Below, piece by piece: positions 7,321-14,943 of a stretch of 24,557 nt of DNA. Both the position numbers and the translations under genes were made by a program. The DNA comes from Flavobacteriales bacterium (GTDB taxonomy: Bacteria > Bacteroidota > Bacteroidia > Flavobacteriales > BACL11): contig PAKE01000018.1 in NCBI GenBank assembly GCA_002710495.1, forward strand, positions 28,631 through 53,187, given 5' to 3'. The notes under the pieces are model-generated. The model ran no database searches. It saw only the letters and a list, made by a program, of their open reading frames with translations, and was not told the DNA's origin. The stretch's first letter is position 1; every line of letters starts with the position of its first letter.

Positions 7321-9299
7321 GATTGGTTTTTTAGTTTTTCTAACTCAATTAATTCATCTCTTAATCTAGCAGCTTCAACAAAACTAAAACTACTTGCTGC
7401 TTTTTCCATTTCTGATTTTGTATATTTTATCATTTGCTTAATCTGACTCTTATCTAATTTACTATTACTGTAGTCAGTTGTTTTTGTTACAGAATAAGGA
7501 TTTAGTTTATCAGAAATTCCCGTATTTAATTTTTTAATAATAGGTTGAGGAATTATACCATTTTCTTTGTTATATTTTTCTTGTTTCTCTCTTCTTCTGT
7601 TTGTTTCATCAATTGTAATCTTCATAGATTTTGTAATCTTATCTGCATACATTATTACAAGACCGTTTAAGTTTCTGGCAGCTCTACCAGATGTTTGTGT
7701 TAAGGCTCTTGCTGACCTTAAGAAACCTTCTTTATCTGCATCTATTATTGCTACTAGACTTACTTCTGGTAAATCTAAACCTTCTCGGAGTAAATTAACT
7801 CCAATCAAAACATCAAATTCACCTTCTCGGAGTCCGTAAATTATTTCAATTCTTTCCAAAGTATCTACATCAGAATGGATATATCGGCATTTTATACTAA
7901 ATTTTGTAAGATATTTTGTAAGTTCTTCTGCCATTCTTTTTGTTAGAGTGGTAACTAAAATCCTTTCTCTTTCTTCAACTCTTTTTCTGATTTCTTCTAG
8001 CAAATCATCTATTTGATTTTCACTAGGACGAACTTCAATTCTTGGATCTAACAAACCAGTTGGTCTAAGAACTTGTTCTACAATTACTCCATCACTTTTT
8101 TCAAGTTCGTAGTCTGCTGGTGTAGCACTTACAAATATGGTTTGTTTATTTATCTCTTCCCATTCTTCAAACTTAAGAGGTCTATTGTCTAAAGCGGAAG
8201 GAAGTCGAAAACCGTGTTCAACCAGGTTAGTTTTTCTAGATTTATCTCCACCGTACATTGCTCTTACTTGAGGGAGAGTTACATGACTTTCATCAACAAC
8301 AGTAATAAAATCATTTGGAAAATAATCGAGTAAACAAAAGGGCCTGCTTCCTGCTACTCTTCCATCAAAATACCTGGAGTAATTTTCAATTCCAGAACAA
8401 TACCCTAGTTCTTTTATCATTTCTAAATCAAAATTGACCCGTTCATCTAGTCTTTTTAATTCTGTTTTTAATCCAGATTGTTCGAATTCCTCCAATCTAA
8501 TTACTAAATCATCCTGTATTTTTTTTACTGAAGATTGAACAATCTCTTTACTAGCAACAAATATATTTGCCGGAAATATTCTAAATTCTTCTAAATTATC
8601 TATTTTTTTACCACTTTCTGCTTCTATAGATTCAATTTCCTCAATCTCGTTACCCCAAAATGAAATTCGGTATGCGATATCAGTATGTCCTGGAAAGATA
8701 TCAATTGTATCTCCTTTTACCCTAAAGTTACCTCTTTCGAAATCCCCCGTACTTCTGCTATATAAGGATGCAACAAATTTTTGTAATAAAGAGTTTATTG
8801 AAATAGTGTCACCAATTTTCAACTCTACTATACCATTATTAAACTCTTCTGGATTTCCAATTCCATAAATACAAGAAACAGAAGCAACTACGATTATATC
8901 TTTTCTTCCTGAAAGGAGAGCTGAAGTAGTATTTAGTCTGAGCTTTTCAATTTCTTTATTTATAGATAAGTCTTTTTCAATATAAGTTCCTGTTGAAGGT
9001 ATATATGCTTCTGGTTGGTAATAATCATAGTACGAAACAAAATATTCTACTAGGTTATTTGGAAAAAACTGTTTAAATTCAGAGTAAAGTTGAGCGGCAA
9101 GTGTTTTGTTATGACATAAAACTAAAGTTGGTCTGTTTATTTGTTTTATAACGTTAGCGATTGTAAAGGTTTTTCCAGAACCAGTGACACCTAGAAGTGT
9201 TTGGTGTGATTCTAGATCGTTTAAACCGTTTACAAGTCTTTGAATCGCTTCAGGTTGATCTCCTGTGGGTTTGTATTCTGACTCTAACTCAAAATCCAT
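7317..9299 (-). CDS. uvrB: Excinuclease ABC subunit UvrB
   Basis: This is the 660-residue damage-verification helicase of nucleotide excision repair. It is loaded by UvrA and then recruits UvrC. Walker A is GVTGSGKT at 37-44. The beta-hairpin that clamps DNA contains YYDYYQPEAY at about 90-99. The DEAD-type motif II is DESH at 336-339. Helicase motifs V and VI appear in the region reading LIGVNLLREGLDLPE, then QTSGRAARN. The C-terminal UVR domain (about 620-657, 'SFVEAARLRDEL') that contacts UvrC is intact. Its ATG directly follows the TAA of the DUF349 gene with no gap, so it is read last in a minus-strand operon starting at the comA-like gene. No LexA-like site was identified. Confidence 0.97.
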   Translation of the reverse strand: MDFELESEYKPTGDQPEAIQRLVNGLNDLESHQTLLGVTGSGKTFTIANVIKQINRPTLVLCHNKTLAAQLYSEFKQFFPNNLVEYFVSYYDYYQPEAYIPSTGTYIEKDLSINKEIEKLRLNTTSALLSGRKDIIVVASVSCIYGIGNPEEFNNGIVELKIGDTISINSLLQKFVASLYSRSTGDFERGNFRVKGDTIDIFPGHTDIAYRISFWGNEIEEIESIEAESGKKIDNLEEFRIFPANIFVASKEIVQSSVKKIQDDLVIRLEEFEQSGLKTELKRLDERVNFDLEMIKELGYCSGIENYSRYFDGRVAGSRPFCLLDYFPNDFITVVDESHVTLPQVRAMYGGDKSRKTNLVEHGFRLPSALDNRPLKFEEWEEINKQTIFVSATPADYELEKSDGVIVEQVLRPTGLLDPRIEVRPSENQIDDLLEEIRKRVEERERILVTTLTKRMAEELTKYLTKFSIKCRYIHSDVDTLERIEIIYGLREGEFDVLIGVNLLREGLDLPEVSLVAIIDADKEGFLRSARALTQTSGRAARNLNGLVIMYADKITKSMKITIDETNRRREKQEKYNKENGIIPQPIIKKLNTGISDKLNPYSVTKTTDYSNSKLDKSQIKQMIKYTKSEMEKAASSFSFVEAARLRDELIELEKLKNQS

Positions 9300-11069
9300 T
9301 TAGATTTTGTTTAGTAACGAAAGTTTTTTCTTTAATTCTTCAATTTCTTTTTTAGAATTCTCAATATTTTTCAAAACATCTTCTTTTAATCTTTCAGTTC
9401 CTTTTCCATTTCCGAAAAAGCTGATATTATTTTCGTATTGAAGTATAGTTTTGTTTACTTTTCCAATTTCTACTCTTATAAGTTCCTTTTCTACATTTAA
9501 TTTATCAGAGTTACCTTTTAATCTTTCTGCTTTAATCTGAAATTGTATGGTTTTTTTCTCAGATTTATCAACTTTTAATTTATTGTATAAAGATGAAATC
9601 ACCTTGTCAAACCTGTCATTGATTTGAATATCTTGTTTAGGCACAAAACCAATTGAGTTCCATTTTTCAGAAAACTCCTTTAACCTTTTTATGTCTTTTC
9701 TAAGATTCTCTGAAATATCAAATTTTTCAACTTCTTTTAATAAAGTTGTTTTTTCTTTTAGGTTTCCTTCTTTCTCTTTGTCTAATAATTTATAGTGTTT
9801 TTTTCTTGCATCAAAGAATTTATTACATGCAGATCGGAATCTTTTCCATATTTTATCAGATAGATTTTTTGGGACAAATGCTGAGTTTTTCCATTTCTCC
9901 TGCAACTGAATAAGTTGTTTTCCAGTTTCTTTCCAATTAGTAGAATTAGAAAGTTCTTCCGCTTGCTCACAGATTTTTATTTTTTCTTGCAGATTATTAT
10001 TTTTATCTTCTTTCCGATTTTTATAAAAATTATTCCTCATAGAATAAAATTCATTTGTTGCTTCTCTAAATTCTGTCCATGATTTTTTCAAATCACTTTT
10101 TTCAATAGGAGCTGCTTTCTTCCACTTTTCGGATAATTCATTTAGTTTTTCAGATAAGTTATTCCATTGTTGATGTGTATTTGGATTGACTTCTGACAGT
10201 TTGTTTATTTCTTTGCAAATAGAAGATTTAAGTTCTGTATTACCTTTTAATATTCTTTTTTTATTTAGAAAATAGTCGTTCCTATTTTTGTTAATTTTTC
10301 TAGTTGCAGTCTGGAATCTTTCCCAAATACTTTCTCTGTATTCTCTTGAAACAGGACCAATATTTTTCCAGTGTTCGTGCAGTTCTTGTAGGGAGTTAAA
10401 TGCGGTATTTATTGATTTGTCATTTGATAATTTTTCTGACTTCTCGCAAATAATTGTCTTTTGTTGCAGATTTCTCTTAAAATCTAAATCTCTAAGTTCT
10501 TTATTTATCTTAATGTAATCATAAAATAATTCAACATGATGATGATAATTTTGCCACAAATCATTACTTTTTGTAATTGGAACATGTCCTGTATTGTTCC
10601 ACTTTTTTTGATAATCCTTAAATTTCTCAAAAGTGACTTTTAGAGATTCTTCTTCTTTTGATAGTTTATCTATATCAGAGATAATATTTTCTTTTATTAT
10701 TAGATTTTTATTCTCTTCTTTTTTTCTATTTTTTCTATAATCAGATTTTATTTTCCTGAACTTATTATTTATATTTTTAAATTTTAATTCTAGTGGGTGA
10801 AGTGTTTTCTTTTCTTTATCTGAATCTTCTTCTGAGATATCTTCTATGTTGTTTTCTGATTTCAGAGACTTATAAAATAGAGTTTTTATTTCTTCAGATC
10901 TTTTAGAGACACTATAGGGATTCTGTATTTCACACAGATTTTCTAGTTCTGTAATTAACTCCTCCATTGAAAAACTACTTAAATCTATAGTTTTATTTAC
11001 AGGCTCCTGAACTTTATTATTTTCAGGAATAGTATTTTCACCTAAAACTTCTTGTGTTTCCTCACTCAT
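9300..11069 (-). CDS. DUF349 repeat protein (five repeats)
   Basis: This is a 589-residue, very Lys/Glu-rich, mostly helical soluble protein. An acidic low-complexity head (about 1-90) precedes five DUF349 repeats. Each carries a W-x-x-x-[GA]-x-[VI] motif followed by an aromatic 'W..F......F' helix. The leading Trp residues are at 157, 234, 316, 393 and 470, spaced 77, 82, 77 and 77, which is a near-perfect period. A coiled-coil tail covers about 505-585. DUF349 proteins have no firmly established reaction. In Flavobacteria this gene lies next to aroE, as here. The uvrB ATG begins on the base after its stop, so a shared transcript is likely. A possible internal promoter box is at 11088-11095. 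Confidence 0.88.
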   Translation of the reverse strand: MSEETQEVLGENTIPENNKVQEPVNKTIDLSSFSMEELITELENLCEIQNPYSVSKRSEEIKTLFYKSLKSENNIEDISEEDSDKEKKTLHPLELKFKNINNKFRKIKSDYRKNRKKEENKNLIIKENIISDIDKLSKEEESLKVTFEKFKDYQKKWNNTGHVPITKSNDLWQNYHHHVELFYDYIKINKELRDLDFKRNLQQKTIICEKSEKLSNDKSINTAFNSLQELHEHWKNIGPVSREYRESIWERFQTATRKINKNRNDYFLNKKRILKGNTELKSSICKEINKLSEVNPNTHQQWNNLSEKLNELSEKWKKAAPIEKSDLKKSWTEFREATNEFYSMRNNFYKNRKEDKNNNLQEKIKICEQAEELSNSTNWKETGKQLIQLQEKWKNSAFVPKNLSDKIWKRFRSACNKFFDARKKHYKLLDKEKEGNLKEKTTLLKEVEKFDISENLRKDIKRLKEFSEKWNSIGFVPKQDIQINDRFDKVISSLYNKLKVDKSEKKTIQFQIKAERLKGNSDKLNVEKELIRVEIGKVNKTILQYENNISFFGNGKGTERLKEDVLKNIENSKKEIEELKKKLSLLNKI

Positions 11070-11087
11070 TTTCCATTAATTTAATTA

Positions 11088-11095
11088 CAAATTTA
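11088..11095 (-). promoter_or_regulatory. Candidate internal -7 promoter box TAAATTTG for DUF349–uvrB
   Basis: Read on the minus strand, the 32-nt gap between aroE and the DUF349 gene contains an exact TAnnTTTG match, 18 nt before the ATG at 11069. This is the widest gap in the operon, and separate expression of DUF349–uvrB would make sense there. No -33 box is evident. Confidence 0.35.
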
Positions 11096-11101
11096 CAAAA
11101 A

Positions 11102-11827
11102 TTATCTGATATTGGAGTTCCAAATTTTCCAACTTTCTTCTGCTTGTAGAACTAACATTTCTTCCCCATTTTTAATACTACAATTGTTTGCTAATCCGAA
11201 AGTTAAAAACTTAGTTTGTTTAGGATTATATACTAAATCATAAAGTAAATGTTTCGAATTTAATAGATTATAAGGAAGTTTAGGATATTCCTCTATCTTT
11301 GGGTAAGTTCCAAGTGGAGTGCAATTAATAATAATCTCTACCGAATCTATTGTTTCTTTAGTAATCTGAGGATAATCAAAATCAGTATTTCTACTAACAA
11401 CTTTCCAATTAATATTTAGTTTATGTAATGCAAATTGAATTGCTTTAGACGATCCTCCATTTCCTAATACTAGAGCAGTTTTTCTTTTGTTTAATAGAGG
11501 TGCAATGCTTTTTGTAAATCCAATGATATCTGTATTAAACCCGTGTAATTTTCCTTCTATTACTTTTACTGTATTTACCGCATTTATTGTTTTTGCTTGA
11601 TTAGAGATGAAATCTAATTTTGATATTATTTCGATTTTATATGGTATTGTTACATTGAATCCAGAAAGGTTTAATTCTTTAATCTTGTCCTTAAGGTTAT
11701 TTAAATTATCTAATTCCAGATTAATATATTCTGTATTTTTAATACCTTCCTTAAAAAATTTCTCCGAGAGATATTGTTCTGAGAAGGAATGAGAGAGAGA
11801 CTTACCTAATAGAGCGTACCTTATCAT
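11102..11827 (-). CDS. aroE: Shikimate dehydrogenase
   Basis: This is a 241-residue NADPH-dependent reductase of 3-dehydroshikimate in the shikimate pathway (cytoplasmic). The substrate-binding serines are in LGKSLSHSFSE (Ser12 and Ser14). The catalytic Lys64 is in NVTIPYK and the catalytic Asp100 is in HGFNTDIIGF. NAVNTVK at 82-88 is also conserved. The NADP glycine loop is VLGNGGSSKA at 120-129, followed by NCTPLGTYP at 168-176. Gln228 occupies the family's late substrate-contact position. It is a little shorter than E. coli AroE but typical of Bacteroidota. Its start overlaps the stop of the DUF368 gene by one base. Confidence 0.95.
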   Translation of the reverse strand: MIRYALLGKSLSHSFSEQYLSEKFFKEGIKNTEYINLELDNLNNLKDKIKELNLSGFNVTIPYKIEIISKLDFISNQAKTINAVNTVKVIEGKLHGFNTDIIGFTKSIAPLLNKRKTALVLGNGGSSKAIQFALHKLNINWKVVSRNTDFDYPQITKETIDSVEIIINCTPLGTYPKIEEYPKLPYNLLNSKHLLYDLVYNPKQTKFLTFGLANNCSIKNGEEMLVLQAEESWKIWNSNIR

Positions 11828-12717
11828 TAATTATCTTTTGAAAAAGACTCTAATTTTAGAACAATATAAAAACCTATTAACATTAAGAATATCGATATAA
11901 AAGTACTAATATTTAATGTTGGTAAATACCAGGATTCAATTAATTCGTTTTCTGCTATTATTTTCCATGGCCATATAATTAATAATGACCCTAGAATAAA
12001 ACCTGTAAGTAGAGATAAAACATAATCTTTAAAATGTTTAAATAGCCAAGATATAATATGTGAAAAACCAAATAATCCAGCAACAGAACCTAAAATGAAT
12101 ATTGATAAATATATAATATAATCTATATTTAATTTTACACTTTCATTTATTGAATCTACCATTAGTAATTTGTAATTTCCCATTAAAATAAGTATGAATG
12201 ATCCAGATAATCCTGGCAGTAACATTCCAGAAATCCCAATAATTCCACATATAAATATATATACTAGATTAGTGTTTTCTGATGATGGAGAAATCAAGGC
12301 TAATGTAACTGCTATTGATGTTCCTATAATAAAAAATATATAAGAACCTATTCTCCATTTCTCTATTCGTAATCCTACATAGTATACTGAAGCAATAATT
12401 AGTCCAAAAAAGAAAGACCATAATTCTTCAGGATAAAAATCAAATAAATACTCAAAAAGTTTAGCGATACTAAACATGCTAAAAAGACTTCCTCCTAATA
12501 CAGATATTAAGAAATATAGACTAGTATGATCAATAAATTCTTTAAAACGGAATGATAGAAGTAATTTTAGAGCCTTTAGGTCAAAAGATTTTAATGAATT
12601 TATAAATTCTTCATAAATCTCAGTAATTAAAGCAATTGTACCACCAGATACTCCTGGTATAATATTTGCTATACCCATAGCCATTCCCTTTAGAAACAAT
12701 ACAACTTCTCTTTTCAT
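11827..12717 (-). CDS. DUF368 membrane protein, PopT-type polyprenyl-phosphate transporter family
   Basis: This 296-residue polytopic inner-membrane protein has roughly eight hydrophobic segments. It shows an internal duplication: a PGVSGG motif at 21-26 (IANIIPGVSGGTIAL) is echoed by PGLSGS at 168-173 (MLLPGLSGSFILIL), as in two-fold pseudo-symmetric carriers. DUF368 proteins, named PopT in recent work, along with DedA/UptA proteins, return undecaprenyl phosphate across the membrane for reuse in cell-wall and polysaccharide synthesis. The family assignment is firm from these motifs; the transport role here is inferred from the family. It overlaps the comA-like gene and aroE by one base each, so it sits mid-operon. 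Confidence 0.88.
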   Translation of the reverse strand: MKREVVLFLKGMAMGIANIIPGVSGGTIALITEIYEEFINSLKSFDLKALKLLLSFRFKEFIDHTSLYFLISVLGGSLFSMFSIAKLFEYLFDFYPEELWSFFFGLIIASVYYVGLRIEKWRIGSYIFFIIGTSIAVTLALISPSSENTNLVYIFICGIIGISGMLLPGLSGSFILILMGNYKLLMVDSINESVKLNIDYIIYLSIFILGSVAGLFGFSHIISWLFKHFKDYVLSLLTGFILGSLLIIWPWKIIAENELIESWYLPTLNISTFISIFLMLIGFYIVLKLESFSKDN

Positions 12718-13481
12718 TATTTCATGTTAATATAATCAAAGAAAGTATCTCCTCTTAACCCAATTCGGAGTGTTTCTAAAGGTATAATTTCATTATGCGC
12801 TATATTTCCTAAATTTACATTAGCTCCTAAAAGTTTAATAAACCAAACTTGTTGTTGTTTAATTGGTGCTTCCCAAAGAATCTTATCCGATGGTACATTT
12901 TTAATTATTTGATCTATTAAATCAGATTTAACTTTCCCTTCTTTTCCAAAGACACCAACATTACCTCCTTCTCTTGCTTCCGCTATAACCTTCCAACTTC
13001 CCGATTCTAATTCTTTTTGCATTAATTCAATCCATAAATCAGTTCGTAAATCTTTGTTTTCATCTTTTGATCCAACTTCAGAGACTACTAAAAATTCTTC
13101 AGATAAATCAGAAATATAATTACACTTTTCTTTATGATCTATTTCTATTGATCCATCAGAAACTTCACACATCTTTAAATTCCATTTTCTAAGTAAATCT
13201 TTATATTCTTCATACATCCCTCTAATTATGAAAGATTCGAATAGAGTTCCTCCTAAATAGACCTTTAGACCTGCATCTTGATAGAGTTCAATTTTTTTTT
13301 CGACATTAGGTGAAATAGATGAAGTTCCAAATCCTAATTTAATAATATCCGTATATTTTGAGTTCATTTCAATAAACCCTATTGCCTGATTAAAACTTAA
13401 ACCCTTATCCATCATCATTGTTAGTCCACAATCCCTAGGTTGTTTTGTTCTTTCAGGGATGTCTGTTAAAAAGAAGTTCAT
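12717..13481 (-). CDS. Phosphosulfolactate synthase family protein (ComA-like)
   Basis: This 254-residue TIM-barrel-type protein resembles (2R)-phospho-3-sulfolactate synthase, which adds sulfite to phosphoenolpyruvate. Conserved stretches are RTKQPRDCGLTMMMDKGLS near 12-30, DIIKLGFGTSS near 45-55, KVYLGGTLFE near 74-83, EVSDGSIEI near 106-114, AEAREGGNVG near 167-176 and LRIGLRGDTF near 238-247. The N- and C-termini are complete and the length is normal. In archaea the reaction starts coenzyme M synthesis; in Bacillus it leads to sulfolactate. Here the product is unknown, as no ComB, ComC or sulfonate gene is in the window. It is the first gene of a five-gene minus-strand operon, with an exact -7 box just upstream. 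Confidence 0.85.
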   Translation of the reverse strand: MNFFLTDIPERTKQPRDCGLTMMMDKGLSFNQAIGFIEMNSKYTDIIKLGFGTSSISPNVEKKIELYQDAGLKVYLGGTLFESFIIRGMYEEYKDLLRKWNLKMCEVSDGSIEIDHKEKCNYISDLSEEFLVVSEVGSKDENKDLRTDLWIELMQKELESGSWKVIAEAREGGNVGVFGKEGKVKSDLIDQIIKNVPSDKILWEAPIKQQQVWFIKLLGANVNLGNIAHNEIIPLETLRIGLRGDTFFDYINMK

Positions 13482-13503
13482 ATTATCATATTATTAAGTA
13501 TTG

Positions 13504-13511
13504 CAAAGATA
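13504..13511 (-). promoter_or_regulatory. Promoter -7 box TATCTTTG for the comA-like operon
   Basis: Minus-strand exact match to TAnnTTTG lying 22 nt upstream of the ATG at 13481. It implies a leader of about 15 nt. A -33 TTTG at normal spacing is not clear. It is the only promoter candidate for the comA-like–DUF368–aroE unit. Confidence 0.5.
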
Positions 13512-13531
13512 GCAGAAATTAGATTATTTCT

Positions 13532-13539
13532 TAGTTTTG
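13532..13539 (+). promoter_or_regulatory. Promoter -7 box TAGTTTTG for glmM
   Basis: Exact TAnnTTTG match 24 nt before the glmM ATG at 13564. It is embedded in the left arm of the 10-bp inverted repeat at 13533-13559, so whatever recognises the dyad, or the dyad folding, could affect this promoter. No -33 TTTG is found at normal spacing. Confidence 0.45.
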
Positions 13540-13559
13540 TTTCATTAAAAAACAAAACT
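13533..13559. promoter_or_regulatory. Perfect 10-bp inverted repeat in the divergent comA-like/glmM control region
   Basis: The arms AGTTTTGTTT (13533-13542) and AAACAAAACT (13550-13559) are perfect reverse complements around the 7-nt loop CATTAAA. The dyad ends 4 nt before the glmM ATG and overlaps its candidate -7 box. It could be an operator for a dimeric regulator, or a 5'-leader hairpin. It lies between two divergent genes, so an upstream terminator role is unlikely. Confidence 0.5.
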
Positions 13560-13563
13560 GTTT

Positions 13564-14943
13564 ATGACTCTAATAAAATCAATTTCAGGAATAAGAGGCA
13601 CAATTGGAGGGGAAGTGGGAGATTCACTTTCTCCATTAGATATTGTAAAATTCACCTCTTCTTATTCCAAATTTATTAGAAGTAAAAACCATTCTTCCAA
13701 TACAATTATTATCGGAAGAGACGCTAGGTTTTCTGGAGAAATGGTAAGTAATATTATTGCAGGAACCTTAATCGGATGTGGTTTTGATGTGTTAGATATT
13801 GGACTGTCTACAACTCCAACAGTTGAAGTTGCTGTACAACTTCATGAAAGCGCTGGAGGGATTATTATTACTGCAAGCCATAACCCGAAACAGTGGAATG
13901 CCCTTAAGTTACTAAACAATAAAGGGGAGTTTTTATCTGTTCAGAGTGGAGAAGAAGTACTGAATGTTGCAGAAAGTGAAGATTTTTCTTTTTCTGAGGT
14001 AAATGATTTAGGAAAATATACTTTTGATGAATCCTACAACGACAAACATATTGAAGAAGTTCTGAAACTATCTTTAGTAGATGTAGATTTAGTAAAATCT
14101 GCTGGATTTAGAGTTGTAGTAGATGCTGTTAATTCAACTGGTGGGTTTATGGTTCCAAGATTGTTGGAAAGAATGGGAGTAGAGTGCATAAAATTATATT
14201 GCGAACCAAATGGAGAGTTTCCTCACAATCCTGAGCCATTAGCAGAGAACCTAACCGAAATATCTAAAATAGTAGTAGAAGAAAATGCTGATCTTGGTAT
14301 TGTCGTTGATCCTGATGTAGATAGGTTAGCGCTAGTTTGTGAAGATGGAAGTATGTTCGGAGAAGAATATACCTTAGTTACAGTTTCTGATTTTATTTTA
14401 TCTAAAACTCCTGGAAATACTGTTTCCAATTTATCGTCAACAAGAGCTCTTAGAGATATAACAAATAATCATAAATGTAACTATGAATCATCAGCTGTTG
14501 GAGAGGTAAATGTGGTGGAGAAAATGAAAGCGACAAATGCGATTATTGGAGGAGAAGGAAATGGTGGAATTATCTATCCAGAATTACATTATGGTAGAGA
14601 TGCACTAGTAGGAATCGCTCTGTTTTTAACTCAACTTGCGGAAAAGAAAATTTCTATTAAGGAATTAAGAGATTTTTATCCTAATTATTTTATTTCAAAG
14701 AATAAGATAGAACTAACTTCTGAAATTAATATAGATAATATTTTATCTACTTTAGAAGAGAAGTACAAAAACGAACAAATTACAACAATAGATGGTTTAA
14801 AAATTGATTTTGATGATGGTTGGATTCATTTAAGAAAATCAAACACTGAGCCAATTATTAGAATATATGCAGAAAGTGAAGGGGAGGAGAAAGCAAATTC
14901 CTTTGCACAAAAGATGATAAACGAAATAAAAGAACTAATCTAA
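13564..14943 (+). CDS. glmM: Phosphoglucosamine mutase
   Basis: This 459-residue alpha-D-phosphohexomutase converts glucosamine-6-phosphate to glucosamine-1-phosphate for UDP-GlcNAc, feeding peptidoglycan and LPS. The phosphoserine loop is TASHNP with Ser105. The metal loop is DPDVDR at 249-254 (Asp249, Asp251, Asp253). The sugar-binding loop is GEGNGG at 330-335. The phosphate-binding loop is RKSNTEP at 424-430. The sugar loop differs from the GE-x-SG form of proteobacterial GlmM but fits Bacteroidota sequences annotated as glmM. A phosphomannomutase or phosphoglucomutase role is the main alternative. Its last base is the first base of the next start codon (TAATG). An inverted repeat overlaps its promoter. 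Confidence 0.85.
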   Translation: MTLIKSISGIRGTIGGEVGDSLSPLDIVKFTSSYSKFIRSKNHSSNTIIIGRDARFSGEMVSNIIAGTLIGCGFDVLDIGLSTTPTVEVAVQLHESAGGIIITASHNPKQWNALKLLNNKGEFLSVQSGEEVLNVAESEDFSFSEVNDLGKYTFDESYNDKHIEEVLKLSLVDVDLVKSAGFRVVVDAVNSTGGFMVPRLLERMGVECIKLYCEPNGEFPHNPEPLAENLTEISKIVVEENADLGIVVDPDVDRLALVCEDGSMFGEEYTLVTVSDFILSKTPGNTVSNLSSTRALRDITNNHKCNYESSAVGEVNVVEKMKATNAIIGGEGNGGIIYPELHYGRDALVGIALFLTQLAEKKISIKELRDFYPNYFISKNKIELTSEINIDNILSTLEEKYKNEQITTIDGLKIDFDDGWIHLRKSNTEPIIRIYAESEGEEKANSFAQKMINEIKELI

